A DNA stretch of 64,000 nt from Methylophilus sp. (GTDB lineage Bacteria; Pseudomonadota; Gammaproteobacteria; Burkholderiales; Methylophilaceae), in the NCBI GenBank assembly GCA_030696695.1, contig JAUYRP010000031.1, positions 1 to 64,000 of the forward strand. Direction: 5' to 3'. A program made the position numbers and the translations under genes. The notes beneath the pieces are model-generated. The model was not told the DNA's origin, did no database searches, and saw only the letters and a list, made by a program, of their open reading frames with translations. This document shows positions 28,484 through 36,967 of this stretch, piece after piece; the first letter of the stretch is position 1; the number at the start of each line of letters is the position of its first letter.

Positions 28484-29317
28484 TTGCAAGACAATACAGA
28501 AAAGCAATTGCCAGCATTTAGCATTGCGATTGTGAATTATAAAACCTTGGATTTAACGCAAATTTGCTTACAACTTTTAAAAAGGCATATTGATGCAGGT
28601 TTGAATGCACAGGTTTGGGTTGTTGATAATGACTCTCAAGATGAGAGTACACATTATTTACGTAGCTTGGATTGGATTCATTTAATTGAGCGTAGAGTGA
28701 CTGAAAAAGAGCCAGGGTTTATGGCACACGGCAAAGGGTTGGATTTAATTTTGGCTGAGATTAAAACCGACGCTGTATTCTTGATGCATACCGACACCTT
28801 TATTTATGATGCAACTGTGTTTAGCATGATGCTCAATGCAATGCAGGCAGGGGATAAAGTCGCAGCTATAGGTTGCTTGCATCAGTTAAATCGTGGCTAT
28901 GTGAGAACTGCTTGGCGTACCGTCAATGGATTTTTCAAGTATCATTTTCGACGTTTAAAGCAGTCACTGAGCCTGCCCAGCCGCCCACCAAAACCTTATA
29001 TAGAGCCTTATATTAAAAGCTTTTTTGCCTTGTGGGATGTGCGATTAATGAAAGAGTTAGGATTGCAGTTTTTAATGGAAGACCGCATTCCAAGCTATGC
29101 TATGCAAGATATTCTAAAATCTAAAGGCTACCAGATAAAAGCACTCTCACCGATGCGTTTGTTTCAGTTTCTAGATCATGTAGAAGCTGGAACTGTAGGG
29201 TTAGCAGCTGGCTATGCTGAGGGACATCGACGATTAGCAAGAAAAAAAACAATGCTTGAAAAACTGATGAAACAACTAACTGGAGAGAAGCAAGTTGGAA
29301 ATAGTATTGCCGATTAG
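28484..29317 (+). CDS. Family 2 glycosyltransferase
   Basis: A GT-A glycosyltransferase of about 277 residues: FSIAIVNYKTLDLTQICL opening, VVDNDSQDEST nucleotide loop, and VFLMHTDTFIYD where HTD occupies the metal-binding DxD position. The acceptor is probably LPS core sugar. I start it at the TTG at 28484, which is preceded at seven bases by GGGGGGTGAT, close to the full anti-Shine-Dalgarno complement; the track start at 28442 lacks any such signal. The eight-G run lies inside this ribosome-binding site. Confidence 0.8.
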   Translation: MQDNTEKQLPAFSIAIVNYKTLDLTQICLQLLKRHIDAGLNAQVWVVDNDSQDESTHYLRSLDWIHLIERRVTEKEPGFMAHGKGLDLILAEIKTDAVFLMHTDTFIYDATVFSMMLNAMQAGDKVAAIGCLHQLNRGYVRTAWRTVNGFFKYHFRRLKQSLSLPSRPPKPYIEPYIKSFFALWDVRLMKELGLQFLMEDRIPSYAMQDILKSKGYQIKALSPMRLFQFLDHVEAGTVGLAAGYAEGHRRLARKKTMLEKLMKQLTGEKQVGNSIAD

Positions 29318-30158
29318 GTTGGAAGAAGGATTTATCCTAAATGAGGAAGAAGCGTATCGTTTAGGCCATGAGCGCATGGAAGGATATGCTTTTGCTGACC
29401 CATATCCGCATGCAGTTCTGGATAATTTTTTACCACTAGAAATGGCAGATACGTTGCTGGCGCATTTTCCAGCTGAACAAAAAGCAAATGATAAGGTGTA
29501 TGAAAAAGGATACGGCGGAACACACAAGCGACAAATATCTCCTTACGATTGTGATGCATACATGCGCGCTGCATTTGCCTTTTTTAACTCCGCGCAGTTT
29601 GTACGGTTTATTGAAGGCATTACCAATATTGAAGGCTTGATTCCAGACCCTTATTTTGCCGGGGGTGGTTTGCATGAGACGAGTAGTGGTGGCTTATTAG
29701 GTATCCATGCAGACTTTCAAGTGAATGAAGGGCTCCAACTGTTTAGACGTGTCAACGTGTTGATTTATTTAAATAAAGATTGGCAAGAGGCGTATGGCGG
29801 CAAGTTGGAACTTTGGGATAAGGCCATGACGCAAAAGGTGGTTGAAGTTGCGCCAGTCTTTAATCGATGTGTGATTTTTAATACGGATGCCGATAGTTTT
29901 CACGGTCACCCAGACCCACTGACGACGCCAGCGCACATTACACGTAAATCCATTGCATTGTATTACTACAAAGCGCAGCCCATTCAAAATCAAACAGGGG
30001 AGTCAAGGCACACGCTTTATGTGGCAAGACCGCATGACGATGACAAAACCAAAGCGGATGTGGAAAAACTACGCAAAAAACGCGATAAGCGCGCCAAAAA
30101 ACAGCAGGTAGGTGATTCGTTGTCTCTCTTTAGACGCATCAAAGCTTGGTTTAAGTAA
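29295..30158 (+). CDS. 2-oxoglutarate/Fe(II)-dependent oxygenase in the LPS cluster
   Basis: A 287-residue protein with the prolyl-4-hydroxylase-like double-stranded beta-helix. Iron ligands are visible as LLGIHADFQ (HxD) and the distal His in DSFHGHPDP; HITRKSIALYYY carries the Arg or Lys expected to bind 2-oxoglutarate. RRVNVLIYLNKDW is the usual core strand. TTG start at 29295 with GGAGAG eight bases upstream; it overlaps the preceding glycosyltransferase by 23 bp, so the two are coupled. C-terminus is very basic. The substrate is unknown; an LPS sugar or an associated molecule is inferred from context. Confidence 0.82.
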   Translation: MEIVLPIRLEEGFILNEEEAYRLGHERMEGYAFADPYPHAVLDNFLPLEMADTLLAHFPAEQKANDKVYEKGYGGTHKRQISPYDCDAYMRAAFAFFNSAQFVRFIEGITNIEGLIPDPYFAGGGLHETSSGGLLGIHADFQVNEGLQLFRRVNVLIYLNKDWQEAYGGKLELWDKAMTQKVVEVAPVFNRCVIFNTDADSFHGHPDPLTTPAHITRKSIALYYYKAQPIQNQTGESRHTLYVARPHDDDKTKADVEKLRKKRDKRAKKQQVGDSLSLFRRIKAWFK

Positions 30159-30191
30159 ACGCATGTTGATGTCTGGCATAGGGTTTAACTA

Positions 30192-31676
30192 ATGGCATTG
30201 TCTGCTTCTGCACTAGCTTTGCTGGCGCAGCATGGGTTACATGCTGAGGCCATCGCTTTAGCCAATGGTACGCAACTGCAATTGCTGACCGACGTCCGCG
30301 TGGTGCCTAGTAAACGATTGGTTGCTAAGGCTGTATGGCAAGGGCAGAATGTTTTTGCCAAGCTATTTGCGGGTACTCAGGCAAGCCGCTATGCCCAGCG
30401 CGACCAGCAAGGCATTTTGGCGTTACAGGCCGCACACATTGCTACCCCAACCATATTGGCGTTTGACCAAGTGCAGGATTCGGGTGTGCGTGTGATGTTG
30501 ATTGAAGCGATTGAAGATAGTCAGAATGCAGAAGTGTTTTACACGCATGCTTCATCCAAACCGCGTTTGCACTTGCTCAGCCAATTGGTGGGAATCGTAG
30601 CGCAACAGCATCAGGCAGGCATATTACAAACCGATATGTATTTGAAGAATTTTTTGGTGCAATCTTCCGACCAAAATGCGATGAATCATATTTACAGCAT
30701 TGATGGCGATGGCATCCGTAAGGTAGCGGCTTTAAACCAACATCAAGCATTGCAAAACTTGAGTGTGTTGTTGTCCAAAATCGATGTGATTGAATTAGAA
30801 CAGCATTTGCCTACTTGGCTAGCTTTATATACCAAGACACGCGGCTGGTCAGGGTCACCAGACGTCCAACATGTACAGCAAATGATTCATAAACAGCGTG
30901 CGGAGATGGCTAGTCGTTATGCCGATCGTAAGGTATTCCGCCAATGTACAGATGTACAGGTAACGCTAAACTCACAACAGTTTTTTGCACGCAGTACGTC
31001 TTTTTTACACTTACCTATACCCGCTACAGCCAAAGCGCTAGACGCCGTGATGCAGCAATCTGCTCTGCTCAAAGACGGCAATACATGTACGGTAGCTAGT
31101 ACGCCTGTTGCCGGGCAAACCATAGTGATTAAACGGTATAACATTAAAAACCTTGGACATCGTTTCAGCCGTATTTGGCGGCCATCACGCGCGGCCGTGT
31201 CTTGGGCAAATGCGTATCGATTGCAGTTGTTAGCTATACCAACTGCTAAGCCGATTGCATTGCTAGAAACACGCTACGCTGGCTTGCGTGGTAAGGCTTA
31301 TTTTTTAAGCGAGTATTTGGATGCGCCTGATCTTGTCGAGGCGTTTTCCGATTGTTCAGACAGTGTAAGCCGTGCAGCACTAGTCAAAGCGATAGTGCAA
31401 TTATGTTATCGACTATGGCGGCAACAAATCTCCCATGGCGATTTAAAGGCCAGCAATATCAAAGTGCTGGCAGGTGAGCCGGTATTGATTGATTTGGATA
31501 GCATGCAACAGCACCGCTATGCATTTCTCGCCAATCGCGCGCATATCAAAGACTTGCAAAGACTGATGCAAAATTGGAAAGACGACACATCCCTGTATAA
31601 TGCGTTTGTAAAGAGTTTTAAAGTGATCTATGCAGACCACGCACCTTTAAAACAGGCAGGTATTTTAAGCGATTAA
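30192..31676 (+). CDS. Two-domain LPS kinase-like protein (PA5006-like)
   Basis: A 494-residue protein made of two protein-kinase folds in tandem. N-terminal half: VFAKLF (Lys), catalytic loop GILQTDMYLKNFLV and metal loop YSIDGDGI. C-terminal half (from about residue 250): TIVIKRYN (Lys), catalytic loop ISHGDLKASNIKV and metal loop VLIDLDSMQ. Both halves retain plausible catalytic Asp and Asn. Position next to a carbamoyltransferase recalls the PA5006-WapO pair of the Pseudomonas aeruginosa core locus. Likely phosphorylates core heptoses; site unknown. Confidence 0.8.
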   Translation: MALSASALALLAQHGLHAEAIALANGTQLQLLTDVRVVPSKRLVAKAVWQGQNVFAKLFAGTQASRYAQRDQQGILALQAAHIATPTILAFDQVQDSGVRVMLIEAIEDSQNAEVFYTHASSKPRLHLLSQLVGIVAQQHQAGILQTDMYLKNFLVQSSDQNAMNHIYSIDGDGIRKVAALNQHQALQNLSVLLSKIDVIELEQHLPTWLALYTKTRGWSGSPDVQHVQQMIHKQRAEMASRYADRKVFRQCTDVQVTLNSQQFFARSTSFLHLPIPATAKALDAVMQQSALLKDGNTCTVASTPVAGQTIVIKRYNIKNLGHRFSRIWRPSRAAVSWANAYRLQLLAIPTAKPIALLETRYAGLRGKAYFLSEYLDAPDLVEAFSDCSDSVSRAALVKAIVQLCYRLWRQQISHGDLKASNIKVLAGEPVLIDLDSMQQHRYAFLANRAHIKDLQRLMQNWKDDTSLYNAFVKSFKVIYADHAPLKQAGILSD

Positions 31677-31700
31677 TTAACGTTGAATAGAGTTAACTAG

Positions 31701-33419
31701 ATGATTGTATTAGGTTTATCAGGTGCGCTGGGGCATGATGCGTCAGCAGCAATTTTGGTCGATGGCAAAATCATTGCAGCGGCAGAAGAAGAGCGCTTTA
31801 TCCGTGATAAACACGCAAAAAACAAATTTCCTTACGAAGCAGCAAAGTTTTGTTTAAAGCAAGCGGGTGTTAAGCCAGAAGACGTCGACATTGTGGCATT
31901 TCCATATGCGGAAATCCCACTGAGCACCAATGCGCGCTGGCATTATGCTAAACGCCATTGGTACGCGCCTGATCGTGCATTGGATGCATTGTTTAATGGC
32001 AATCGCCGCTATCGTCGCAATCGAGATAAATCATTACAGTTGATGGCCGACTTAGGTTTGAGCAAAGCTAAGTTTGTGCAGGTAGAACATCATTTAGCAC
32101 ACGCTTCTAGTGCCTATCATCTCAGTGGTTTTAAAGAAAAAACGGCAATAGTGGGAATTGATGGTAAGGGTGAGTATGCCACCACATTTTTTGGCTATGG
32201 CGAAAACGGAAAAATCCATAAAATCAAAGAGTTTTATGATCCAGATTCATTAGGCGGCGTGTATGGCGCGATGACCGAGTACCTAGGTTTTGACATGCTA
32301 GATGGTGAGTTCAAAGTCATGGGGATGGCGCCTTACGGTGACCCGAAAAAATATGATTTGTCAGGGTTAGCCAAGTTTGAAAACGGTGAGTTAATCGTCA
32401 ACACCAAACTGGTGAACGTAGTGGGGTTGCGTCGTTACAAAGAAAACGGCAAAGGCTATTACTTTACGCCAGAGCTCATCAAGATGTTGGGGCCAAAACG
32501 CCAAGGCGATGAGATTGATGACCCGTATATTCACTATGCCGCTTCTATTCAAACCTTGTTAGAAGACCTAGCGTTGGAAATGATTGAGTACTATCTAGGT
32601 GATATTATTCGTGAGACTGGCAAGATTGTCATGGCAGGTGGGGTTGCGCTCAATGTGAAGTTGAATCAACGCATTATCGCCATGCCACATGTCAAGGAGT
32701 TATTCGTACAACCAGCATCTGGTGATAACGGCACTTCATTGGGTGCTGCCAGTTACGCAGCGCACTTGGCTGGTGAAACAATCGAGCCTATGCAGCATGC
32801 TTATTTAGGGCCGTCATTTACTAGCGAAGAATGTATTGCGGCATGTGAAGCTCATCCGAACAAGCCGATTTTTACGAGAGTGGATAATTTCCCACAAAAA
32901 GCGGCTGAACTGTTGGCTGCAGGTAACCCTCTGGCTTGGTTGCAAGGCCGGATGGAGTTTGGCCCCCGTTCATTAGGTTGTCGCAGCATTTTGGGTGATC
33001 CGAGCTTTCCTGGTGTGGCGGATCGTATCAACGCACAAATTAAGTATCGCGAACGCTGGCGCCCGTTCTGTCCAAGTATGTTAGATAAGGTGGCTGTAGA
33101 TATTCTACAAACTGAGCACCCTGCGCCCTATATGACGTTTACCTTTGATGTGGCTGAGCACTGGAAAGCCCGCATCCCAGAGGTCGTGCATGAAGATGGT
33201 ACCGCACGTGCGCAAGTGGTAACGCGTGACACCAATCCTCGTTACTATGAGTTGATTGAACACTTGGAGCAGTTGCGAGGTAACGCCGTAGTGCTCAATA
33301 CATCGCTTAACCGCCGTGGCGAGCCCATGATTTGCAGCCCAACTGATGCGCTGAACATGTTTTATGGTTGCGATCTGGAATATTTGATGTTGGAAGACAT
33401 CTTAGTTACTAAAAAGTAG
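31701..33419 (+). CDS. NodU/CmcH-family carbamoyltransferase, probably for LPS core (WapO-like)
   Basis: A 572-residue O-carbamoyltransferase: N-terminal ASKHA-type domain (MIVLGLSGALGHDASAAIL, EEERFIRDKH, VEHHLAHASSAYHLSGF, GIDGKGEYATT) and C-terminal YrdC-related domain with RMEFGPRSLGCRSILGDP and VLNTSLNRRGEPMICSP. Transfers carbamoyl from carbamoyl phosphate to a sugar hydroxyl. Downstream of the double kinase in the same orientation, 24 bp apart; in Pseudomonas the homologous gene wapO carbamoylates heptose II, which I infer here. Carbamoyl phosphate would come from CarAB, also encoded in this window. Confidence 0.88.
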   Translation: MIVLGLSGALGHDASAAILVDGKIIAAAEEERFIRDKHAKNKFPYEAAKFCLKQAGVKPEDVDIVAFPYAEIPLSTNARWHYAKRHWYAPDRALDALFNGNRRYRRNRDKSLQLMADLGLSKAKFVQVEHHLAHASSAYHLSGFKEKTAIVGIDGKGEYATTFFGYGENGKIHKIKEFYDPDSLGGVYGAMTEYLGFDMLDGEFKVMGMAPYGDPKKYDLSGLAKFENGELIVNTKLVNVVGLRRYKENGKGYYFTPELIKMLGPKRQGDEIDDPYIHYAASIQTLLEDLALEMIEYYLGDIIRETGKIVMAGGVALNVKLNQRIIAMPHVKELFVQPASGDNGTSLGAASYAAHLAGETIEPMQHAYLGPSFTSEECIAACEAHPNKPIFTRVDNFPQKAAELLAAGNPLAWLQGRMEFGPRSLGCRSILGDPSFPGVADRINAQIKYRERWRPFCPSMLDKVAVDILQTEHPAPYMTFTFDVAEHWKARIPEVVHEDGTARAQVVTRDTNPRYYELIEHLEQLRGNAVVLNTSLNRRGEPMICSPTDALNMFYGCDLEYLMLEDILVTKK

Positions 33420-33586
33420 CGAATTCAATAGTATAGATCATTCGTAAGGTGTTCATTTTTAAAAATTATTTATACTATTAGCTCTATTCTAGTTTGACGA
33501 TACGCACCAGTTTAGAGATAATCGAGGGGTAGCTAGCAAACTTCCTGCACTTTCGCAGGGCATAATGATTAGAGTTGAGTGTCAGC

Positions 33587-35401
33587 ATGAAACAATCCCA
33601 TATTGAAGTAACCGAGCGCATTATCGAGGTCAGTAGACCTACTCGAACTGCATATTTGCAACGTGTGGACGAAATTGCCAACCGCCAGCGTGGTGCGGAT
33701 CGTCTTGGTTGCGCCAACGTAGCGCACGCATTTGCAGCAATGCCATCTAACGATAAACTACGTATTGTGGTGGAAAAAGCACCTAACATTGGCATTGTGA
33801 CTGCTTACAACGACATGTTGTCAGCGCATCAGCCTTATGCCACCTATCCAGATATTATCAAAGATGAAGCGCACAAATATGGTGCTACCGCCCAAGTGGC
33901 TGGTGGTGTTCCCGCCATGTGTGATGGTATTACACAAGGTGAACCCGGCATGGAACTGTCCTTGTTCAGTCGTGACACCATTGCCATGAGTACAGCGATT
34001 GCCCTGTCTCATGATGTATTTGATGCGGCATTGTTGCTGGGTGTGTGTGACAAAATTGTGCCAGGCCTGTTGATTGGTGCGTTGCATTTTGGGCATTTAC
34101 CATGCGTGTTTGTGCCAGCTGGCCCAATGAGTACGGGCGTAGACAATACGACAAAATCCAAAGTGCGTGAAAAATACGCACAAGGCTTGGTCGGCCGTGA
34201 AGAGTTATTGGCTTCAGAATCTGCTGCTTATCATGGTGCAGGTACTTGTACGTTTTACGGCACAGCCAATAGCAACCAAATGCTGTTGGAGGCCATGGGT
34301 TTACATGTGCCAGGGGCCGCTTTTATTCACCCGCACGATGGCATGCGTGAATTATTGACGCGTGAAGCTGTGAAAATGGTGCTGCAAAATACACGTAAAG
34401 ATCAATTCACGCCTATTGGTAAGTTGGTGGATGAACACGTGATTGTGAATGCAATGGTAGCTTTGTTAGCGACAGGCGGTTCAACCAATCACTTAATTCA
34501 TTGGGTAGCCATTGCGCGTGCCGCAGGCATCATCATTGATTGGACTGATTTCTATCATCTAGCTAAAACAACACCATTGCTCGCGAGTGTTTACCCGAAC
34601 GGCAAAGCAGATGTCAACGAATTCCAAAATGCAGGTGGTCCAGCTTTTGTGATTCGTGAGCTCATTGATGCTGGTTATATGTATCCAGATGTATTCACCG
34701 TGGCTTACGGTGGTTTGCGTGAGTATGGAAAAATACCTGCAAAAGAAGATAACAAATTGGTATGGAAAGACTTGCCTGCAGAAAGCAGTGACGAGACTAT
34801 CGTGCGAACAGCGGCACATCCATTTAATGAGTCTGGCGGTTTGCGTTTGCTTAAAGGCAATTTAGGCCGCAGTGTGATTAAAATTTCTGCGGTGCCTGAA
34901 GACCGCCATATTATCGAAGCGCCTGCCATTGTGTTCGATGCACAAGAAGAATTGCTTGAAGCTTTTGACCGTGGTGAGTTAGAGCGCGACTTTGTAGCGG
35001 TAGTGCGTTTTCAAGGGCCTAAAGCCAATGGTATGCCAGAATTACACAAACTAACGCCGCCGCTAGCTGTGTTGCAAAACAAAGGCTTTATGGTAGCCAT
35101 TGTCACCGATGGCCGCATGAGTGGTGCGTCTGGCAAGATTCCAGCAGCGATACATATGTGCCCAGAAGCTTCTGCTGGCGGCGCTATTGCCAAAGTGCGT
35201 ACGGGCGACATTGTGCGTATCAACGCTAAAGTGGGTATGGTGAATGTGCTGGTGGATGAGGATATATGGGCAGAGCGCGAAGTGGAAGAGCTTTCCGACA
35301 GCAAACGCCATCATAACGCACATGGTATTGGCCGCGAGTTGTTTGGTGGGATGAGGCGGAATGTATTGTCCGCCGAAGAAGGTGCAGTTACCTGGTTATA
35401 A
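33587..35401 (+). CDS. edd: 6-phosphogluconate dehydratase
   Basis: A 604-residue enzyme of the IlvD/Edd family that dehydrates 6-phosphogluconate to 2-keto-3-deoxy-6-phosphogluconate in the Entner-Doudoroff pathway. Seen: iron-sulfur/active-site segments NDMLSAHQPY, GGVPAMCDGITQGEPGMELSL, LLGVCDKIVPG, GAGTCTFYGTANSNQ and VTDGRMSGASGKIPAAIH. I use the ATG at 33587, with GAG seven bases upstream, over the TTG at 33575. Followed by eda. Confidence 0.96.
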   Translation: MKQSHIEVTERIIEVSRPTRTAYLQRVDEIANRQRGADRLGCANVAHAFAAMPSNDKLRIVVEKAPNIGIVTAYNDMLSAHQPYATYPDIIKDEAHKYGATAQVAGGVPAMCDGITQGEPGMELSLFSRDTIAMSTAIALSHDVFDAALLLGVCDKIVPGLLIGALHFGHLPCVFVPAGPMSTGVDNTTKSKVREKYAQGLVGREELLASESAAYHGAGTCTFYGTANSNQMLLEAMGLHVPGAAFIHPHDGMRELLTREAVKMVLQNTRKDQFTPIGKLVDEHVIVNAMVALLATGGSTNHLIHWVAIARAAGIIIDWTDFYHLAKTTPLLASVYPNGKADVNEFQNAGGPAFVIRELIDAGYMYPDVFTVAYGGLREYGKIPAKEDNKLVWKDLPAESSDETIVRTAAHPFNESGGLRLLKGNLGRSVIKISAVPEDRHIIEAPAIVFDAQEELLEAFDRGELERDFVAVVRFQGPKANGMPELHKLTPPLAVLQNKGFMVAIVTDGRMSGASGKIPAAIHMCPEASAGGAIAKVRTGDIVRINAKVGMVNVLVDEDIWAEREVEELSDSKRHHNAHGIGRELFGGMRRNVLSAEEGAVTWL

Positions 35402-35505
35402 AGCTTTGCAAATCAAGCGATAACGTTGTTGCGCTCGCTTGCCGTACTGGTGATGTACTGTCATCGCTCGCACGCCTAGTTCTCGCTTGATTATCAAAGT
35501 TTATT
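35401..35505. repeat. Long imperfect inverted repeat between edd and eda
   Basis: The segment AAGCTTTGCAAATCAAGCGA just after the edd stop is repeated inverted at 35483-35503 (AATCAAGCGA / TCGCTTGATT is perfect, 10 bp). The intervening 60 bases contain repeated GCTCGC blocks and GTAC pairs. It could be a terminator or RNA-processing structure, or a dispersed intergenic element. Confidence 0.5.
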
Positions 35506-35571
35506 AAGCTATCCGCTAACTTGCCTAAGAAACCAACACAGAATTGATTAATTTAACCGAATGAGAGAATT

Positions 35572-36198
35572 ATGAGTACATTAGATTTAGCCAATCACGG
35601 TCCAGTGATTCCTGTGATTGTTATTAACAGAGTAGAAGATGCAGTACCAATGGCAGAAGCTTTGCTAGAAGGTGGTATCAAAGTGTTAGAAGTGACACTG
35701 CGTACTTCTTGCGCCCTAGCAGGTATGGAGCAGATCGCTAAACACGTGCCTGATGCGATTTTAGGTTCAGGTACCGTGCGTAATTTAAAGGATGCACAAG
35801 CTTCTAAAGATGCAGGTTGTCAATTTGCGGTGAGCCCAGGCTACACCAGTGAATTAGGCCAGTTTGCGCGAAAAATTGGTTTGCCATTATTGCCAGGGGT
35901 GTCTACTGGTTCAGAGATTATGATGGCGAATGCAGATGATTACTTCTTTTTAAAATTATTCCCAGCTGTGGCGGTGGGTGGTATTAATTTACTTAAAGGC
36001 TTTGCTGGCCCATTTGGCGATGTAAAGTTCTGCCCAACTGGTGGCGTAACTGTAGACTCTGCACCACAGTTTTTGGCATTGCCTAACGTAGTGGTATGTG
36101 GCGGCACTTGGTTAACCCCAGCCGATGCTGTATCCCGCGCTGATTGGGCACATATTACAAAACTTGCTAAAGAAGCCAGTGCAATCAAAGCTGCCTAA
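35572..36198 (+). CDS. eda: 2-keto-3-deoxy-6-phosphogluconate aldolase
   Basis: A 208-residue class I aldolase that splits KDPG into pyruvate and glyceraldehyde 3-phosphate. Active-site Glu lies in VLEVTLRTS and the Schiff-base Lys in FFLKLFPA; GSGTVRN and FCPTGGVT form the phosphate site. With edd it completes the lower Entner-Doudoroff branch used by methylotrophs that cleave hexose phosphate this way. Confidence 0.96.
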   Translation: MSTLDLANHGPVIPVIVINRVEDAVPMAEALLEGGIKVLEVTLRTSCALAGMEQIAKHVPDAILGSGTVRNLKDAQASKDAGCQFAVSPGYTSELGQFARKIGLPLLPGVSTGSEIMMANADDYFFLKLFPAVAVGGINLLKGFAGPFGDVKFCPTGGVTVDSAPQFLALPNVVVCGGTWLTPADAVSRADWAHITKLAKEASAIKAA

Positions 36199-36201
36199 CG
36201 C

Positions 36202-36229
36202 TTAAGCAAAAGAGTATAAAAGGTATAAT
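36202..36229 (+). promoter_or_regulatory. Probable sigma-70 promoter for the HAD gene
   Basis: A perfect -10 box TATAAT at 36224-36229 with TTAAGC 16 bases upstream as a weak -35. It directly precedes and runs into the eda terminator, so the new transcript would begin inside that hairpin. Confidence 0.5.
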
Positions 36230-36231
36230 GT

Positions 36232-36264
36232 AGGCTTTGTGTTGTTTAGCACAAAGCCTTTTTT
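36232..36264 (+). terminator. Intrinsic terminator after eda
   Basis: Stem AGGCTTTGTG / CACAAAGCCT with an eight-base loop followed by TTTTTT: a textbook Rho-independent terminator 33 bp after the eda stop. Confidence 0.85.
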
Positions 36265-36277
36265 GTTGGGATATGAT

Positions 36278-36967
36278 TTGTTAAATATTCAGGAATATAA
36301 GACCATCGTATTTGATTGTGATGGCGTGATTTTAGATTCAAACATCGTCAAAACAGAGGCATACTTTCGCACGGCAAAACAATTGGGTGTTACAGATGCA
36401 CAAGCACAAGCCTTGGTCGATTACCACGTGAAATTAGGCGGGGTTTCTAGGTACCATAAATTTGACTGGTTTTTACGTGAAGTGTTAAAACAACCTGTGA
36501 CCAAAGACGCTATCCAAACTTGGCTAGATGCCTTTGCCAAAGAGTTAGAGGTGGTATTAATGCAGTGTGACATTGCCGAAGGTTTGGAGGCGCTAAAGCT
36601 AAAAACCCTGAATGCTACATGGATGGTATTGTCTGGCGGGGATCAGCAGGAGATACGAGATTTGTTCCATAAAAGAACATTACCCTCAGGAAAATTGCTT
36701 GCGGATTTATTTGAGGGTGGCTTATTTGGTAGCCCTGATAATAAAGATGAGGTGCTAGTTCGAGAAAAAGAAAGTGGTCACTTACGATTCCCAGCATTAT
36801 TTTTGGGGGATAGCAAGTATGATTATGAAGCGGCCAGTAATGCTGGTTTAGATTTTGTATTTTTAAGTGCTTGGACAGAGGTGTCTGATTGGGAAGCGTT
36901 TACTAAGCAATACCGTATACTAGTTAAAAAAGACTTGCTTGAGATGGTAAATTATAAATATGCTTAA
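36278..36967 (+). CDS. HAD-superfamily phosphatase
   Basis: A protein of about 229 residues with HAD motif I VFDCDGVILDSN (nucleophile Asp), motif II MVLSGGDQ and motif IV FLGDSKYDYEAA. Cap region of C1 type. Probably a sugar-phosphate phosphatase of surface-polysaccharide metabolism, inferred from context. The track GTG at 36239 lies inside the eda terminator; the TTG at 36278 has GGGA six bases upstream and is preferred. Overlaps the next gene by eight bases. Confidence 0.8.
   Translation: MLNIQEYKTIVFDCDGVILDSNIVKTEAYFRTAKQLGVTDAQAQALVDYHVKLGGVSRYHKFDWFLREVLKQPVTKDAIQTWLDAFAKELEVVLMQCDIAEGLEALKLKTLNATWMVLSGGDQQEIRDLFHKRTLPSGKLLADLFEGGLFGSPDNKDEVLVREKESGHLRFPALFLGDSKYDYEAASNAGLDFVFLSAWTEVSDWEAFTKQYRILVKKDLLEMVNYKYA

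Noticed and set aside
33484-33795. 103-codon minus-strand ORF at the edd start
   Set aside because: Opposite-strand shadow of the conserved edd N-terminus.
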